This document shows positions 63,894 through 64,000 of a DNA stretch of 64,000 nt, one piece after another; the stretch's first letter is position 1; each line of letters opens with the position of its first letter. This DNA is from Perkinsus chesapeaki (taxonomy: Eukaryota > Perkinsozoa > Perkinsida > Perkinsidae). Below the pieces are notes generated by a model, which had not been told where the DNA came from, searched no databases, and worked only from the letters and a program-made list of their open reading frames with translations. The position numbers were made by a program, and so were the translations under genes. The DNA is taken from the NCBI GenBank assembly GCA_013115145.1, contig JAAPAO010000004.1:154399-218398 (forward strand), written 5' to 3'.

Positions 63894-64000
63894 GAATAAA
63901 GTGTATAATTATATAAATAAAAGTGTATAATTATATAAATAAAAGGGTATTATTATATAAATAAAAGGGTATTATTATATAAATAAAAGGGTATTATTAT
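63894..64000. repeat. 22-bp AT-rich tandem repeat running to the window end
   Basis: About five copies of a 22-bp unit of the form AAATAAAAGTGTATAATTATAT. Later units have GGTATTATTATAT in place of TGTATAATTATAT. It begins about 120 nt after the eS19 stop and continues beyond the window. Confidence 0.85.

Overview
The window is nuclear DNA of a single-celled eukaryote. It is AT-rich and gene-dense, and almost every gene is cut by very short GT-AG introns: those I resolved base by base are 38 to 56 nt. TAA, TAG and TGA all act as stops, so the code looks standard. Many proteins carry poly-Asn, poly-Asp, poly-Ser and poly-Gln tracts encoded by AAT, GAT, TCA and CAA runs. I could not identify the species. 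The gene set (SERCA, a BK-type K+ channel, SERINC, kinesin-3, villin headpiece, a TBL1-like protein, a mitochondrial-type sulfoacetaldehyde acetyltransferase, Tc1/mariner DNA) fits a free-living or parasitic protist; an alveolate or another SAR lineage is a guess.

Layout. 1-1.4 kb: 3' part of a splicing factor 1 / branchpoint-binding protein (+). 1.5-6.7 kb: four tandem RWDD2-like genes (-), the last lacking its RWD domain. 6.8-9.8 kb: a BTB-BACK protein ending in a HECTD1-type galactose-binding fold (-). 9.9-14.7 kb: a kinesin-3 motor (-). 15.0-16.4 kb: a villin-headpiece protein with 63-bp repeats (-). 16.5-22.3 kb (+): glutamyl-tRNA synthetase, an N-myristoylation-type protein with four RRxS sites, and an amino-acid transporter. 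23.7-27.6 kb: TRM13 tRNA methyltransferase (-), with a 1.57-kb Tc1/mariner element inside one of its introns. 28.2-35.9 kb (+): TBL1-like LisH/WD40 protein, SERINC, a second acylated-type protein, and an unknown acidic protein. 36.0-39.5 kb (-): sulfoacetaldehyde acetyltransferase and a mitochondrial membrane protein. 39.7-43.2 kb (+): SRP14, a small basic protein, and a large mitochondrial-type helical protein. 43.4-49.8 kb: a BK-like K+ channel (-). 50.0-53.6 kb: SERCA (+). 53.7-54.7 kb: unknown (-). 54.8-63.8 kb (+): eL27, homogentisate dioxygenase, a FAM173-type lysine methyltransferase, a short/branched-chain acyl-CoA dehydrogenase, an RPA43-like protein and eS19.

The most interesting signals are these. 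(1) The first intron of the acyl-CoA dehydrogenase gene consists almost wholly of a transposon-like element with 155-bp inverted repeats that begin 8 nt from the donor and end 3 nt from the acceptor, as in an 'introner'. (2) The mariner element sits in what was a 41-nt TRM13 intron, and the TA target duplication is visible. (3) One perfect 18-bp palindrome lies 76-77 nt upstream of the start codons of both ribosomal protein genes, eL27 and eS19. (4) The decamer GGCGAGCGCT recurs in three promoter regions. (5) Sulfoacetaldehyde acetyltransferase, a bacterial-type sulfonate enzyme, carries a presequence that looks mitochondrial.

Gene boundaries come from reading splice sites by eye. Start codons and internal exons in the longest genes (kinesin, BTB, TBL1-like, K+ channel) are approximate.
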